A stretch of 64,000 bases of DNA from JADLHS01 sp049840435 (lineage in GTDB: Bacteria; Verrucomicrobiota; Verrucomicrobiia; Limisphaerales; JADLHS01), in assembly GCA_049840435.1 (NCBI GenBank), contig JASGKY010000057.1, positions 9,895 to 73,894 of the forward strand, read 5' to 3'. The notes under the pieces are model-generated. The model was not told where the DNA came from, ran no database searches, and saw nothing but the letters and a program-made list of their open reading frames with translations. The translations under genes and the position numbers were made by a program. The stretch's first letter is position 1. The number at the start of each line of letters is the position of its first letter. Of this stretch, positions 10,524 to 20,685 are shown piece after piece.

Positions 10524-11075
10524 TCATCCGGCGGCAGTCTTTTTCTTGCGTTTGACTCCGACCGCGACCAGCAATTTAGTTACGAAGGAAGTATCCCCAC
10601 TCGACTGCGATGCCCCGGCGGTATCGGCGGCGAGCTGCTTCAGTTTCTGCACCGCGCTACGGGGACACCTCTTTGCAGTGGGTCGCCCCAGATAAGGATC
10701 AAGCTTCGCAGTGAGTTTAACCACCAGCGCGTCGCTCTTGTAAGTGAAGATGTCCGGCAACCCGAGATTGACCACCGGTTTTGCAGTCGCATCCGCGCCG
10801 AACTTCTGCTTCATGAACTCCACTTGGGAATCATCAGCCACAAAGATGACCTCGGCCCAATTCAGCAGTTCCTGGGTAAACTGGGTCTTCGCAAAATTGG
10901 CCGTCCCGCAAGATTTCACCTCCAAGTCCGGGCGCGCGCGATACAAGTGCTCCGCCGTCAAGCTGCGCACTTTGTTTTGCGTGCAGACAAACAACACCCG
11001 CAGTTTTTGCTCCGACTCACTCATCAGCGGCAGCATATTTAAGCCGCCCGGTGCGACCAAGCGAAAGTTTGTCAT
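10524..11075 (-). CDS. low-molecular-weight protein-tyrosine-phosphatase-like protein
   Basis: This is a 183-residue cytosolic protein. The active-site P-loop C-T-Q-N-K-V-R-S, in LFVCTQNKVRSLTAEHLY, matches the CX5R(S/T) phosphatase signature, and GLPDIFTY supplies a candidate general-acid aspartate. These features match the predicted LMW-type tyrosine phosphatases. After the catalytic core (about residues 25-140) there is a lysine-rich, low-complexity tail ending KRKKKTAAG. The first ATG (11075) has an AGGA 5 nt upstream and is preferred over internal ATGs at codons 14 and 18. The gene stands alone and is divergent from the nucleotidyltransferase gene. Substrate unknown. Confidence 0.8.
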   Translation of the reverse strand: MTNFRLVAPGGLNMLPLMSESEQKLRVLFVCTQNKVRSLTAEHLYRARPDLEVKSCGTANFAKTQFTQELLNWAEVIFVADDSQVEFMKQKFGADATAKPVVNLGLPDIFTYKSDALVVKLTAKLDPYLGRPTAKRCPRSAVQKLKQLAADTAGASQSSGDTSFVTKLLVAVGVKRKKKTAAG

Positions 11076-11231
11076 GCCTTTCCTGATATACGTCGGGCTT
11101 CAGCGAAAGATGATTCCTCCATCATTCGCATTGGCCATGGAACTCAGGATTGAAAATCCGCCCCGGGTTGAGTTCAATAGGTGCGGCGAACGTTGGCATC
11201 CAACTCAACCGCGTCCGCCCCACACATTAAA

Positions 11232-12128
11232 ATGAAACCTACGCTTCTTGTTCTCGCAGCCGGCATGGGCAGCCGTTATGGCGGCCTCAAACAGATTGAT
11301 CCCGTCGGCCCCAATGGGGAAACCATCATTGATTATTCGATCTACGACGCTTTGCGCGCCGGGTTCGGCAAGCTGGTCTTCGTCATCCGCAAGGACCTGG
11401 AGGCGCAGTTCCGGGAAATCGTCGGCGCGCGGTTCGAGAAGCGCGTGCCCGTCGAGTATGTGTTTCAGGAACTCGATAAACTGCCGCCGGGCTTCAGTGT
11501 GCCGCCCGGTCGCACCAAACCGTGGGGCACCACGCAAGCCATCCTCATGGCCGAAGACGTGATCCGCGAACCGTTCGCCGCGATCAACGCCGACGACTTT
11601 TACGGCGCAGACTCATTCCAAGTGTTGTCCAAGCAACTGCAATCCGACAGCCCGGATTACTCGATGGTTGGCTTCATCCTGCGCAACACGCTTTCCGAGT
11701 TCGGCAGCGTCGCGCGTGGCGTCTGTGAAGTGGATGGCGCGAATTATCTCAAGAGCATCATCGAACTGACCAAGATTGAGAAGGATGGCACCGGCGGGAA
11801 ATCCATCGCCGCCGATGGCACCGCTAGCAAGCTCACCGGCGACGAACCCGTCTCGATGAACATGTGGGGTTTCACGCCTGCGATTTTCCCGCACCTGCGC
11901 CGCGAATTCACCGACTTCCTCAAGATCAGCGGCTCGGCGGAGAAATCCGAGTGCTACATTCCGATGACCGTGGGCAATCTCATCCGCACCGGCCACGCCA
12001 AGTGCCGCGTGCTGCGCTCCACGGCTTCGTGGTTCGGGGTCACGTATCGCGAAGATCGTCCGCGCGTCGTCGCCGACATCCAAGGATTGATCAAGCAAGG
12101 TTTGTATCCAGAAAAGCTCTGGAGCTAA
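11232..12128 (+). CDS. nucleotidyltransferase family protein (sugar-phosphate nucleotidylyltransferase type)
   Basis: This 298-residue protein has the GT-A/Rossmann-type nucleotidyltransferase fold. The nucleotide-binding signature LVLAAGMGSRYGGLKQ begins at residue 5, and NADDFYG near residue 120 supplies the metal-binding acidic residues. Enzymes of this fold join an NTP to a sugar phosphate to make activated sugars for envelope polysaccharides. The exact sugar and nucleotide cannot be read from the sequence. The ATG at 11232 is chosen because the glycine-rich loop then sits close to the N-terminus, as is usual for the family. A strong terminator follows. Confidence 0.85.
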   Translation: MKPTLLVLAAGMGSRYGGLKQIDPVGPNGETIIDYSIYDALRAGFGKLVFVIRKDLEAQFREIVGARFEKRVPVEYVFQELDKLPPGFSVPPGRTKPWGTTQAILMAEDVIREPFAAINADDFYGADSFQVLSKQLQSDSPDYSMVGFILRNTLSEFGSVARGVCEVDGANYLKSIIELTKIEKDGTGGKSIAADGTASKLTGDEPVSMNMWGFTPAIFPHLRREFTDFLKISGSAEKSECYIPMTVGNLIRTGHAKCRVLRSTASWFGVTYREDRPRVVADIQGLIKQGLYPEKLWS

Positions 12129-12149
12129 ACCCGCGCTTTTGAATTCACG

Positions 12150-12191
12150 TTGGGGCGAACTGCTCACCGAGTAGTTCGCCCCAATCTTTTT
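12150..12191 (+). terminator. rho-independent terminator of the nucleotidyltransferase gene
   Basis: A perfect 12-bp stem (12150-12161 with 12173-12184) with an 11-nt loop is followed by TCTTTTT. It lies 21 nt after the stop codon. It isolates this gene from the aldo/keto reductase gene that starts at 12248 in the same direction. Confidence 0.93.
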
Positions 12192-12247
12192 GGCGGGAGC
12201 ACAACTTCAATTTGCGCCCGGCGCAGTGTTTGCCATACTTCAACCCA

Positions 12248-13429
12248 ATGAAATACCGTCGTTTTGGCCGGACTGAATTGCAGATGCCCGTCATCTCCTG
12301 TGGCGGGATGCGTTACCAGCACAAATGGCAGGACGTCAAGCCGAAGGAAATTCCGCCGGACAATCAGGCCAATCTCGAAGCCTGCATTCATCGCTCACTC
12401 GAACTCGGCATCAATCACATCGAAACGGCCCGCGGCTACGGCACGTCCGAGATGCAACTCGGCTGGCTGCTGCCCAAATTGCCGCGCGATAAAATGATCG
12501 TGCAGACGAAGGTCGCACCGCAGGCGACGGGCAAGGAGTTTCGCAAGGTGTTCGAGACTTCAATGAATTACCTCAAGCTCGACTACGTGGATCTGCTGAC
12601 CCTGCACGGCGTCAACAATCGCGAGTTGCTCAACTGGTCACTGAAGAAAGGCGGCGCGCTGGACATGGCGCGCGAACTTCAGAAGGAAGGTCGTTGTCGC
12701 TTCGTCGGCTTCACCACGCACGCCACCACGGCAGTCATCCACGAAACGATCCGGGGCGGCGAATTCGATTACGTCAACCTACACTGGTATTTCGTCAACG
12801 ACTTGAACTGGTCGTGCATCGAAGCCGCGCACGCCAAGGACATGGGCGTATTCATTATCAGCCCGAACGACAAAGGCGGGAAACTTTACGAGCCGCCCGC
12901 CAAGCTCGTGGACTTGTGTGCACCACTGACGCCGATGGCCTTCAATGACCTCTACTGCCTCGCCCGACCGCAGGTTCACACGTTGAGTTGCGGTGTCGCG
13001 CGGCCCTCAGATTTCGACGCGCACATCGCAGCGCTGGAACATTACGACCGCGCGGCGGAAGTCATCGCGCCCATCGAGAAACGCTTGCGGGAGGAAATGC
13101 TTCGGACGCTCGGAGCGGATTGGTGTGCGCGTTGGGCGGAAGGCTTGCCGGATTACACAGAAGTGCCCGGCCAGATCAATCTCACAGAAATCCTGCGGCT
13201 CTGGACCTATGCCAAGTCACTCGATCTCGTGGCATGGGGCAAGATGCGTTACAACCTCCTCGGTCAGGCCGACCACTGGTTTCCCGGAGAAAATGCGGCA
13301 AAAGCTGGCGAGCTCAATCTTGGCTCCATTCTGGCAGCGAATCCCTTCGCCGCCAGAATCCCAGCTATCTTAGAAGAGGCTCACGGCTTGATGTATCAAG
13401 CCCTGGTCAAACGGTTGAGCCAATCGTGA
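12248..13429 (+). CDS. aldo/keto reductase family oxidoreductase
   Basis: This is a 393-residue cytosolic NAD(P)H-dependent oxidoreductase of the aldo/keto reductase TIM-barrel superfamily. Visible features are FGRTELQMPVISCGG at the start, the active-site tyrosine in ARGYGTSEMQLGWLL, the lysine in VQTKVAP and the histidine in LTLHGVN. The usual catalytic aspartate of a DTA motif appears as glutamate (HIETARGYG), which may be a subgroup feature. The C-terminal third (after about residue 290) is a helical extension without cysteine clusters. The substrate is unknown. The gene converges on ompH, with 6 bp between stop codons. Confidence 0.88.
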   Translation: MKYRRFGRTELQMPVISCGGMRYQHKWQDVKPKEIPPDNQANLEACIHRSLELGINHIETARGYGTSEMQLGWLLPKLPRDKMIVQTKVAPQATGKEFRKVFETSMNYLKLDYVDLLTLHGVNNRELLNWSLKKGGALDMARELQKEGRCRFVGFTTHATTAVIHETIRGGEFDYVNLHWYFVNDLNWSCIEAAHAKDMGVFIISPNDKGGKLYEPPAKLVDLCAPLTPMAFNDLYCLARPQVHTLSCGVARPSDFDAHIAALEHYDRAAEVIAPIEKRLREEMLRTLGADWCARWAEGLPDYTEVPGQINLTEILRLWTYAKSLDLVAWGKMRYNLLGQADHWFPGENAAKAGELNLGSILAANPFAARIPAILEEAHGLMYQALVKRLSQS

Positions 13430-13435
13430 TAAAAG

Positions 13436-14023
13436 TCACTTCGCGTCAGCTGGCGCTGCGAGATTCAAATCTTCAGTGACTTGTTTAGTCAGATCGTTTT
13501 CGCCATTGGTGTAGAGGAAGATTTCCGTGGTCGTCGCCGAGCGGGCGGAACTATCCAGCACGAGCGCGTAACCGCCCGCCTTCGCTTTGGTCGCCACCAC
13601 CGAACGGATGTCCTTGATGACGTCTTCCATCATACGATCGGTTTTTACTTTCAATTCGGCTTCACGGCTACCGACAAATTGTTTCAGTGTGTTCTCACTG
13701 TCCTGCAATTCCTTCACTTTTGGTTCGAGCGCTTTGCGACGCTTGGCGCGTTCAGTTTCCGAGACTGCCTGGTCGTTGGCTTCGCTAAGTTGCTTTTGAT
13801 AGCTCTGGATGAGCTTCCGGTGTGCATCCTGCATCCCTTCAATTTCTTTTTTCGTCTCGGTGCGGCTGTCCGCCAATGCCAGTTTCGCCTGCTTGGTCTT
13901 CCAATAATTGTCGAAGACTTCGACGAGATTAACGGTTGCGATGCGTGTCTGCGCCGACGCTGAAACCGCGCTGCCCAAGGCCACAGCCCCAATCAAAACT
14001 GCCAACTGCAAGAATTTGTTCAT
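13436..14023 (-). CDS. OmpH/Skp-family periplasmic chaperone
   Basis: This 195-residue exported protein has a signal peptide ending SASA, followed by QTRIATVNLVEVFDNYWKT. That is the conserved N-terminal strand of OmpH/Skp chaperones, which hold unfolded outer-membrane proteins in the periplasm. A long lysine/glutamate-rich coiled coil (about residues 50-135) forms the tentacle, and the C-terminal strand ALVLDSSARS returns to the body. It is the last gene in the order dnaB-bamA-SBBP-ompH. A bamA-ompH association is typical of Gram-negative bacteria, but here a propeller gene separates the two. Confidence 0.88.
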   Translation of the reverse strand: MNKFLQLAVLIGAVALGSAVSASAQTRIATVNLVEVFDNYWKTKQAKLALADSRTETKKEIEGMQDAHRKLIQSYQKQLSEANDQAVSETERAKRRKALEPKVKELQDSENTLKQFVGSREAELKVKTDRMMEDVIKDIRSVVATKAKAGGYALVLDSSARSATTTEIFLYTNGENDLTKQVTEDLNLAAPADAK

Positions 14024-14124
14024 AAGCATAGGAAACCAAAACCACGCTGCGTCGCCAATCTCTTTTCAACGCCCGGGCTGAAGGTCTGACAGCAACGAGC
14101 AGAAAACGTTCAGAAAGTGCAGAC

Positions 14125-16542
14125 TTACGGTTTTAAGCGAAAGAACTGGGCGGGATTAGTCGGCGACACAGTCACAGTCACAAACGCGTTGGTCACAATT
14201 GGAGTTACATTCAAATCCACCCAAGCGCTGGGAATAGTGAAATTGGTACTCGATTGAACGGTGTGCTCCGGAGCGGTTGCGCTCCAGCTCAAAACCGCGT
14301 TCGTGCCACTCAGACTGAGGCCCAGAACCGGCAATTCGTCTGCGAGCATCTTGACAATAAAACCAGTTTGGTCGGCAAACGACACCGTCACGCTGGGTTG
14401 CAACGGAAAATTGCTGGAAGTTGTGCGCCCGACAAAATAGACGTTGCCGACTGAGTCCACCGCAGCACCGTACCCGATGTCTTCTGAGAGCCCGCCCATG
14501 TAGGCATAATACGTGAACGCGGTCCCGGTGGCGTTAAGCTGCCCAATGAAGGCATCGATGCCACCAGAGTTTGTGCCGCGCAAAGTCCCCGTGAGTGCGT
14601 TAGTAGAAAAATCCGTAGACGCGGTTTCACCTATGAGGGAAGCCCGCCCCTGTGCGTCCACAGCCACATCCCACGCGCTATCACGGCCATTGCCGCCGAA
14701 AGAAAGCGAGTAACCGATATTGGTGTAACCGGGATTCAACTTTGTCACGAATGCATCTGGGTAGGTTGCATTGCTGATCACCAAGCTGTAGAAGTTTGTG
14801 CTCGTGCGAGGATAGTCTCCCGATTGAGTCCAACCGACGAGATAGACGCCGCCATTCGAATCCACAGTCATCCGCAGTGCATGATCAATGTTCGTGCCGC
14901 CAAGGTACGTGGCGTAATTCACCACGCCCTCCAGTGGTGATAACTCGGCAAAAAAGGAATCATCCAACGACGTTATATTTGTGCTCTGATTCAGGTAGCG
15001 TTGCAGCGCATTCGTGGAGACCGGAAAATTGGTCGAGCCGGTGTAACCTGTTACCAACGGCATGCCGCCGGGGGACACCGCAATGTCCCGCGCAAATTCG
15101 CTGGCCGAACCGCCGAGATACATCGCATATACAACATTCGATCCGGTCGCATCCAGCTTGAGCGCGAATCCGTCCGCAGTGCCAGACAGTGCCGGATTGG
15201 CCGTGTTCCACACTGGAAAATTGGTGGAAGTGGTCTGGCCCACCACATAAATGTTGTTTGCCGCATCCAAAGCAATCCCAGCCCCAACTTCGCTGCCTGA
15301 GCCGCCATAAAAAGTGGAAAACACCAGATTGCTGCCGGATGCATCCACCTTGGCAACGAACAAATCATTGTTCGGCACGGGAAACGGCGACGTCGGCCCG
15401 GCAACATTAGCTTGCACTGCAAATCGCGTCGGAAAATCCGGAGAATCAGTGTAGCCGGTCACATAGGCATTCCCGGCTCCATCCACCGCCAAACCAATCG
15501 CCGCCTCGGCGTAGCGCCCCCCCAGATAGGTGATGTAGTTGGTTTGCGTCAGTTGATTGTTGAGCTTGGCAATCACCACGTCGCCATGGCCTTGGTAGGT
15601 CCCTGCCAGGTTGGTTTGGAACGCCCCCAACGTGGCAAATCCCGGTGTTAATGTTTCGCCCGCCAAATAGACATTACCATTACTGTCTACGGCAGTAGCC
15701 CAGAACGTGTCGTTGGCGGGACCGCCGAACAGTTTCGAATAACTCACCACTGGATCAATCACGAGCGGCAAGCGCGAATCGTAGTCGCCTACGGAAAACC
15801 GAACTGTCGTCGGCATCGTGAGAACATAACTTCCCGCGATGATTCTCCGCTGGCCGTGTACAGTCTGGTAAATTACCGGCTTCGGCTGCCGCAACTCATG
15901 CTCACCCAGCTTCAGGATCAAATCCCCACTGGCCGCGTCCACGCGCAGTTGATCCGCGCCAACAAAACGCATCGCGATCTGCCCTGGATCCACGCCGGGC
16001 GCAACTTCAAAGTCATACTCCAGTTCTTGCTGATTGCCGTAGTGCAACAGATTGATGCCCGGATACACGTCGGCGATGCGAAGCCGTTGATAAGCTGGCA
16101 CGTTCGCCCGCCAGCCGGCGGGATCATTGCCAAGAAAATAGTTCACCCGAGTAGCTGAGATACCATCACCAGTCATGGCTGCCGTAGGATTCGCCCCGAT
16201 CAGCTCAATTCCCAACGCGCGATATTCCATTCGCACTTCCCGGGCGGCGCTGGTTGGATCGGAAAGCTGTGCTGTCGGCAACTCCGTCATCGGCACGGAA
16301 CGTTGCAAGGTGACACGTAATTCCGTTGGCGCCACCGTCAAATAGTAGGCCGCACCCCGGGCAACAAATTTTGCCGTCGCGGGATACTGGCCTTGATTAC
16401 TTTCAAAGACGAGCGGTTGCGCTTTTCGCACCGCCGGCTCCGTCACTCTCAACGCCAGCGCGGCGACCGCCGTCAGCGAAAGAAACGCGCCGCAGAGCAA
16501 GCCGCCCGGCTGAACCAAACAAAATATAGGGCGAAGTCTCAT
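14125..16542 (-). CDS. secreted SBBP beta-propeller repeat protein
   Basis: This 805-residue protein has an N-terminal signal/anchor segment and no convincing lipobox. Residues about 35-270 form a beta-rich region (QPLVFESNQGQYPATAKF onward) often found ahead of SBBP repeats. Seven SBBP-type repeats follow, each built on a YLGG strand, an AVDxxGNxYVxG strand and a TxSxNFP turn (for example LAVDGAGNAYVTGYTDSPDF). The C-terminal about 75 residues form a small beta domain ending FFRLKP, common in large secreted verrucomicrobial proteins. The ATG at 16542 lies 1 nt after the bamA stop codon, so translation is probably coupled to bamA. The function is unknown. Confidence 0.85.
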   Translation of the reverse strand: MRLRPIFCLVQPGGLLCGAFLSLTAVAALALRVTEPAVRKAQPLVFESNQGQYPATAKFVARGAAYYLTVAPTELRVTLQRSVPMTELPTAQLSDPTSAAREVRMEYRALGIELIGANPTAAMTGDGISATRVNYFLGNDPAGWRANVPAYQRLRIADVYPGINLLHYGNQQELEYDFEVAPGVDPGQIAMRFVGADQLRVDAASGDLILKLGEHELRQPKPVIYQTVHGQRRIIAGSYVLTMPTTVRFSVGDYDSRLPLVIDPVVSYSKLFGGPANDTFWATAVDSNGNVYLAGETLTPGFATLGAFQTNLAGTYQGHGDVVIAKLNNQLTQTNYITYLGGRYAEAAIGLAVDGAGNAYVTGYTDSPDFPTRFAVQANVAGPTSPFPVPNNDLFVAKVDASGSNLVFSTFYGGSGSEVGAGIALDAANNIYVVGQTTSTNFPVWNTANPALSGTADGFALKLDATGSNVVYAMYLGGSASEFARDIAVSPGGMPLVTGYTGSTNFPVSTNALQRYLNQSTNITSLDDSFFAELSPLEGVVNYATYLGGTNIDHALRMTVDSNGGVYLVGWTQSGDYPRTSTNFYSLVISNATYPDAFVTKLNPGYTNIGYSLSFGGNGRDSAWDVAVDAQGRASLIGETASTDFSTNALTGTLRGTNSGGIDAFIGQLNATGTAFTYYAYMGGLSEDIGYGAAVDSVGNVYFVGRTTSSNFPLQPSVTVSFADQTGFIVKMLADELPVLGLSLSGTNAVLSWSATAPEHTVQSSTNFTIPSAWVDLNVTPIVTNAFVTVTVSPTNPAQFFRLKP

Positions 16543-16543
16543 A

Positions 16544-19130
16544 TCACAGTGGACGTTGCCAGCCGACGCCAAAATTGATCCGGCCCTTGCCATTACTATA
16601 TTGGTCGTGGTTGATCGGAACGCCGTAGTCTAACCGCAGCGGTCCTAGTTGCGGAATATTAAGCCGGATGCCAACCCCCCAGTTGTCACTGTAATTCTGC
16701 GGATTGAAGTCATAGGCTTTTTCGCCAACGCTGCCAATGTCATAGAACGCCGCCAGTCGTAAACCTGCACCCGCCTCGCTCTCGATCACTGGCAGGCTGT
16801 ATTCGATTGAGCCAAACCAGAACGAACGTCCGCCCGTCGGCTCGTAAAATCCAGGCTCCCGCGGGCTAATGGAGCGGTATTCAAAGCCGCGCAAGGTGTA
16901 CATCCCGCCCAAATAAAACCGTTCGTAGAACGGCGTATCGTCGCCCCGCATACCTTCCGTCACACCACTGCGTCCGCCAACTTCGATGACATGCCCCTTC
17001 GCGAAGCCGGGAAAATACCAGGCAGACTGGAGTTGCAGTTTGTAGAAATCCCGTTCGCCGCCCAGATAACTGGACGTCAATTCCGTGGTGAACTCGGTGC
17101 GTTGGCCACCGTTCGGGAGGCGCGTATCGTTCCGCGTGTCATAGGCCAACGTTCCGCCCACCCGCGTCAGGAGCGAATAACCTTGTTCCTGCAAAATGGC
17201 CGTCGGCACGTTCTGCGGCAAATATACCGGGTTACCAAACTCATCAAAGTTCTGGTTGTTGTAAGTGATGTTGCCGTGATAGCCGTCGTTCAGAAGAATG
17301 CCAACATTCTCGATGTTGTAGAACACACTGCCGATCAAATCACCCTTGCCAAAGATTGAGTCGAGAATGGTCGGTCGCGGCAAAGCCTTGCTCAACGAGA
17401 TCCGTGCGCCAGTGCGGACTTCATTGTAGATGTTTCCGATACTCTGATAATCGGCACGGCGATGATAGAGTTCCGTCCCCAACTGCAACCGCCGATCCAA
17501 AAACCATGGTTCGGTGATGGATAGCACATAGTCCTGCCGCTCAGTACCAACCTGCAACTGCAGCCGGAACTTCTGGCCACCGCCGGTGAAGTTCGGCCAT
17601 TTGAACAGGTCGAAATTCCCCTGCGTTACCTCGGTGTAGGCCACCAACGAGTCAATGGAACTGAACCCCGCCCCGAAACTCATCTTCCCCGTGCGTTGCT
17701 CCTCCACACTGACCAGCAGGTCCTTCCGGTTTGGGATTTCCGTGTCCTCGGGGCGTGCGTCCACCTTGCTGAAGTATTCCAGCCCCTGCAAGCGGCGCTG
17801 GCTGATCCGCACGCGCGTCATGTCAAACGTCTCACCCGGCGCCACCGCCAGTTCGCGCCGGATGACCTTGTCCTTGGTCTTGGTGTTGCCGCGGATGATG
17901 ATTTTTTCCACGTAGGACTTCTGGCCTTCCTCCACCTGATACTGGAGATCCATCGTGCCAGTTTCGACATTCGGGATGCGTTTGACCCGCAGGTTGCCGC
18001 CTCGAGCGACGTCAATGTGACCGCGAGAATCGTAGAAATCCTGCACCGCCTGGGTGTCCTTGACGAGGTCTTTGGGCTTGAAGACATCGCCTTCCTTCAT
18101 CTTAAAACTGCGATTCAGCGTAATGGATTCTCCCCACATCTGGCGGTCCGCTGGATTCTGCGGCACCGCGCCAGGATCGAAAACCCGGCTGACGGCATTC
18201 GTCGGCAGCATGGTCGTGCCCACGAAGGAAATTTGCCCGACCTTGTATTGCTGCCCCTCGAACACATGGAGCCGGACCACCATGCTCTTGTCCGTGTCAT
18301 TAACGAACTCGACGCGTTTGAGATCGAAATCAATGTAACCGTGGTCGCGATAAAACTCCTTCAACAACTCCTGATCTTCCTCAAATTTTTCGTCGCGAAA
18401 ATAGCCGCCCCGCGTCAACCAGGACCACATCCAATGCCGCCGGGTGCCCTTGAGGTACTTTGCGCAACTTAGATTGGGAAAAGGCCTCCGCTCCAGCGAA
18501 CTCAACGTCGCTGATCTTGATCTTGGCGCTTTCCTTGATCTCGAACGTCGCCGTGCCACGCCCCGAGCCCTCGTCAATATTCAGCACGTACTTCACTTCC
18601 GTGCGCGGGTAACCCTTCTTCTGATACAGCTCCTGGATCGCCTGCGTATCGGTAAAGAGCTTCCGTTCATCCAGCGCCTCCCCGATCTTGGACGTGATCT
18701 TTTTCCGGATGTCCTTCTCCTTCATCTTCTCGTTGCCGGAAAGCTTGATTTCCGTCAACCGAGGGTTTGCCTGCACCACGTAGGTAACCACGATTCCGCC
18801 ATCCTCGGCTTTATCACGCGTGACGCGGATGTTGTAAAAGAGATCGGTCTTGTAGAGGCTGCGGATGTCATCATCCAAGGTGACGAGCCGGAAAGGTTCG
18901 CCCACCCGTGAGCGGATATTGCCCCGGATCAGCGTTTCACTGACGGAAGCCGGGCCGGCAAACTTGATCTCGATCCGGGAAATCTTGGGCAGATTCTCCA
19001 CCGGCTCCTGCGCCCATACTGAAGTGGCGCAACACACGCACGCGCCCAAAGTGCAGACACGCAGCAACTCCCTCAATCTGGCGTCACTGGCCCGGTATGT
19101 CTTCTTCGCTGACTTTCGCTGCACTTTCAA
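16544..19130 (-). CDS. bamA: outer membrane protein assembly factor BamA (one frameshift)
   Basis: This is the essential outer-membrane insertase. Joined across a one-base shift at 18454-18455 (an extra base in a CC pair on the coding strand), it encodes about 861 residues. There is a signal peptide ending SVWA, then five POTRA domains (about 19000-17660), the third of which contains the shift, and then a 16-stranded barrel ending NFGVGWQRPL. The barrel carries a conserved LRGFEYRS, the equivalent of the VRGF/Y motif. POTRA 3 reads through correctly as KLRKVLKGTRRHWMWSW after repair. The start at 19130 overlaps the dnaB end by 47 nt; a TTG near 19079 is an alternative. An essential gene is unlikely to be truly broken, so I treat the shift as a sequence error. 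Confidence 0.92.
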
Positions 19131-20568
19131 ATCGTGTGTACGGTTTCAAAAAGGTCAAATTCACGTCGCCGGTCGGCCCGTTACGCTGCTTGGCGATGAG
19201 GAGATTCACGGGAATCCCTTCAGGCTGATCTTCCATCGGCGGGGCGTCTTCGTCTTCGCTGCTCGGTTTGTAAAGCAGACCGATCAAGTCTGCATCCTGT
19301 TCAATCGAGCCGGATTCGCGCAGGTCGGACATCCGCGGTTTGCGGTTCTTGTCTTTCTCCAGATCGCGATTCAACTGCGCCAGCACGATGACGGGAACAT
19401 CCAATTCCTTGGCCAACGCCTTGAGCCCGCTGGAAATTTCGGCAATTTCCTGTTGCCGGTTTTCCTGCGCTCGCCGCGAAGTAGAGTTGAGCAATTGGAG
19501 GTAGTCAATCACGAATAGCTTCACCCCATGCTGCTGCCACATGCGCCGCGCCCGGGTCCGCAACTGCAAAATCGAAAGCCCCGGCGTGTCATCAATGTAA
19601 AGCGGGCAGCTCGACATCTTCCCCGCCGAACTGGTGAGCTTCGGAAAGTCCGACTCGCTCATGAAGCCTTCCCGGATGTTGCGCAGGTTCACGCGCGCAT
19701 TGGAACACAACATACGCAGCACCAGCGATTCCGCCGTCATTTCCAAGCTAAATACGCCAACCGGCAAACGCTCATTCACCACAACATGCTCCGCAATGTT
19801 CATGGCAAAGGAGGTTTTCCCCATGGACGGACGCGCGGCGATGACGATCATTTCCCCGCCGTGCATGCCATCGGTCATGCGATCCAGATCGGAGAACCCT
19901 GTGGCCAAGCCACCAAGCTGCCCCTGGCGATTGAAATAATTTTCCACCATGCCGATGGCTTTATTGACCAGCGACTTCACCGGCTCAATCGTTCCGCCGG
20001 CGCGGGATTCACTCATGCCGAGGATGTCCCGCTCAACTTCATCCAACAGCGAATCCACCTCGCCGTCGTAATCGTAAACCCGCCCCACAACCCCCGTGCA
20101 GGTCTGGATCATTTTCCGGAGCAGAAACTTTTCCTCAACGATGTCGAGGTAATAGGTGAGATTCGCAGCCGAGGGAACAGCGTCCTGTAACGCGTTCAAG
20201 TACGCAATGCCACCGATCTGATCAAGCAACCCACGATCCTTCAGCCGTTGCTGCAGCACAATAATGTCAATCGGCTCGCGCTTGTCATACATCGCCACGA
20301 ATGATTCATAGATGGTCTGATGGCGCAGATCGTAGAAGACTTCCGGACCAGCCTTGAACTTCTCGATGCACGGACCAAGACTGTTGTTCGGGTCCAGCAA
20401 TACACAACCGAGCACCCCCTGCTCTGCCTCTGCGGAATGCGGTGGCAACCGGTCGGCACGATTCATATCGTGCCCGGCAGCTTTGCGACGGCGCGCCTTC
20501 TTAAAATCGGGTGCGGCCCCCGCGCCTTCTGAAACAGTATCAATCATGCGACGGACATCAGAACTCAT
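19084..20568 (-). CDS. dnaB: replicative DNA helicase DnaB
   Basis: This 494-residue hexameric helicase unwinds DNA at the replication fork. The N-terminal domain starts PPHSAEAEQGVLGCVLLDP near residue 42, preceded by a basic 40-residue extension. In the RecA-like domain, Walker A is ARPSMGKTSF, Walker B is VIDYLQLL, and the DnaB-specific SDLRESGSIEQDAD motif follows. The end, KQRNGPTGDVNLTF, is typical. No intein is present. It overlaps the bamA start, so the two are probably cotranscribed. A divergent SGNH hydrolase gene begins 117 nt upstream. Confidence 0.97.
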   Translation of the reverse strand: MSSDVRRMIDTVSEGAGAAPDFKKARRRKAAGHDMNRADRLPPHSAEAEQGVLGCVLLDPNNSLGPCIEKFKAGPEVFYDLRHQTIYESFVAMYDKREPIDIIVLQQRLKDRGLLDQIGGIAYLNALQDAVPSAANLTYYLDIVEEKFLLRKMIQTCTGVVGRVYDYDGEVDSLLDEVERDILGMSESRAGGTIEPVKSLVNKAIGMVENYFNRQGQLGGLATGFSDLDRMTDGMHGGEMIVIAARPSMGKTSFAMNIAEHVVVNERLPVGVFSLEMTAESLVLRMLCSNARVNLRNIREGFMSESDFPKLTSSAGKMSSCPLYIDDTPGLSILQLRTRARRMWQQHGVKLFVIDYLQLLNSTSRRAQENRQQEIAEISSGLKALAKELDVPVIVLAQLNRDLEKDKNRKPRMSDLRESGSIEQDADLIGLLYKPSSEDEDAPPMEDQPEGIPVNLLIAKQRNGPTGDVNLTFLKPYTRFESAAKVSEEDIPGQ

Positions 20569-20685
20569 TTCGTGATTTCGCGCGAGTTATTCTTGATGAC
20601 AAAGTGTTCCCAGCCGGCTGTGAGTAATTCGGCTTGAGTTTAGATTGGATTCCGACTGAGGTTTTGCCGAAGATGCGCGGCGTTT

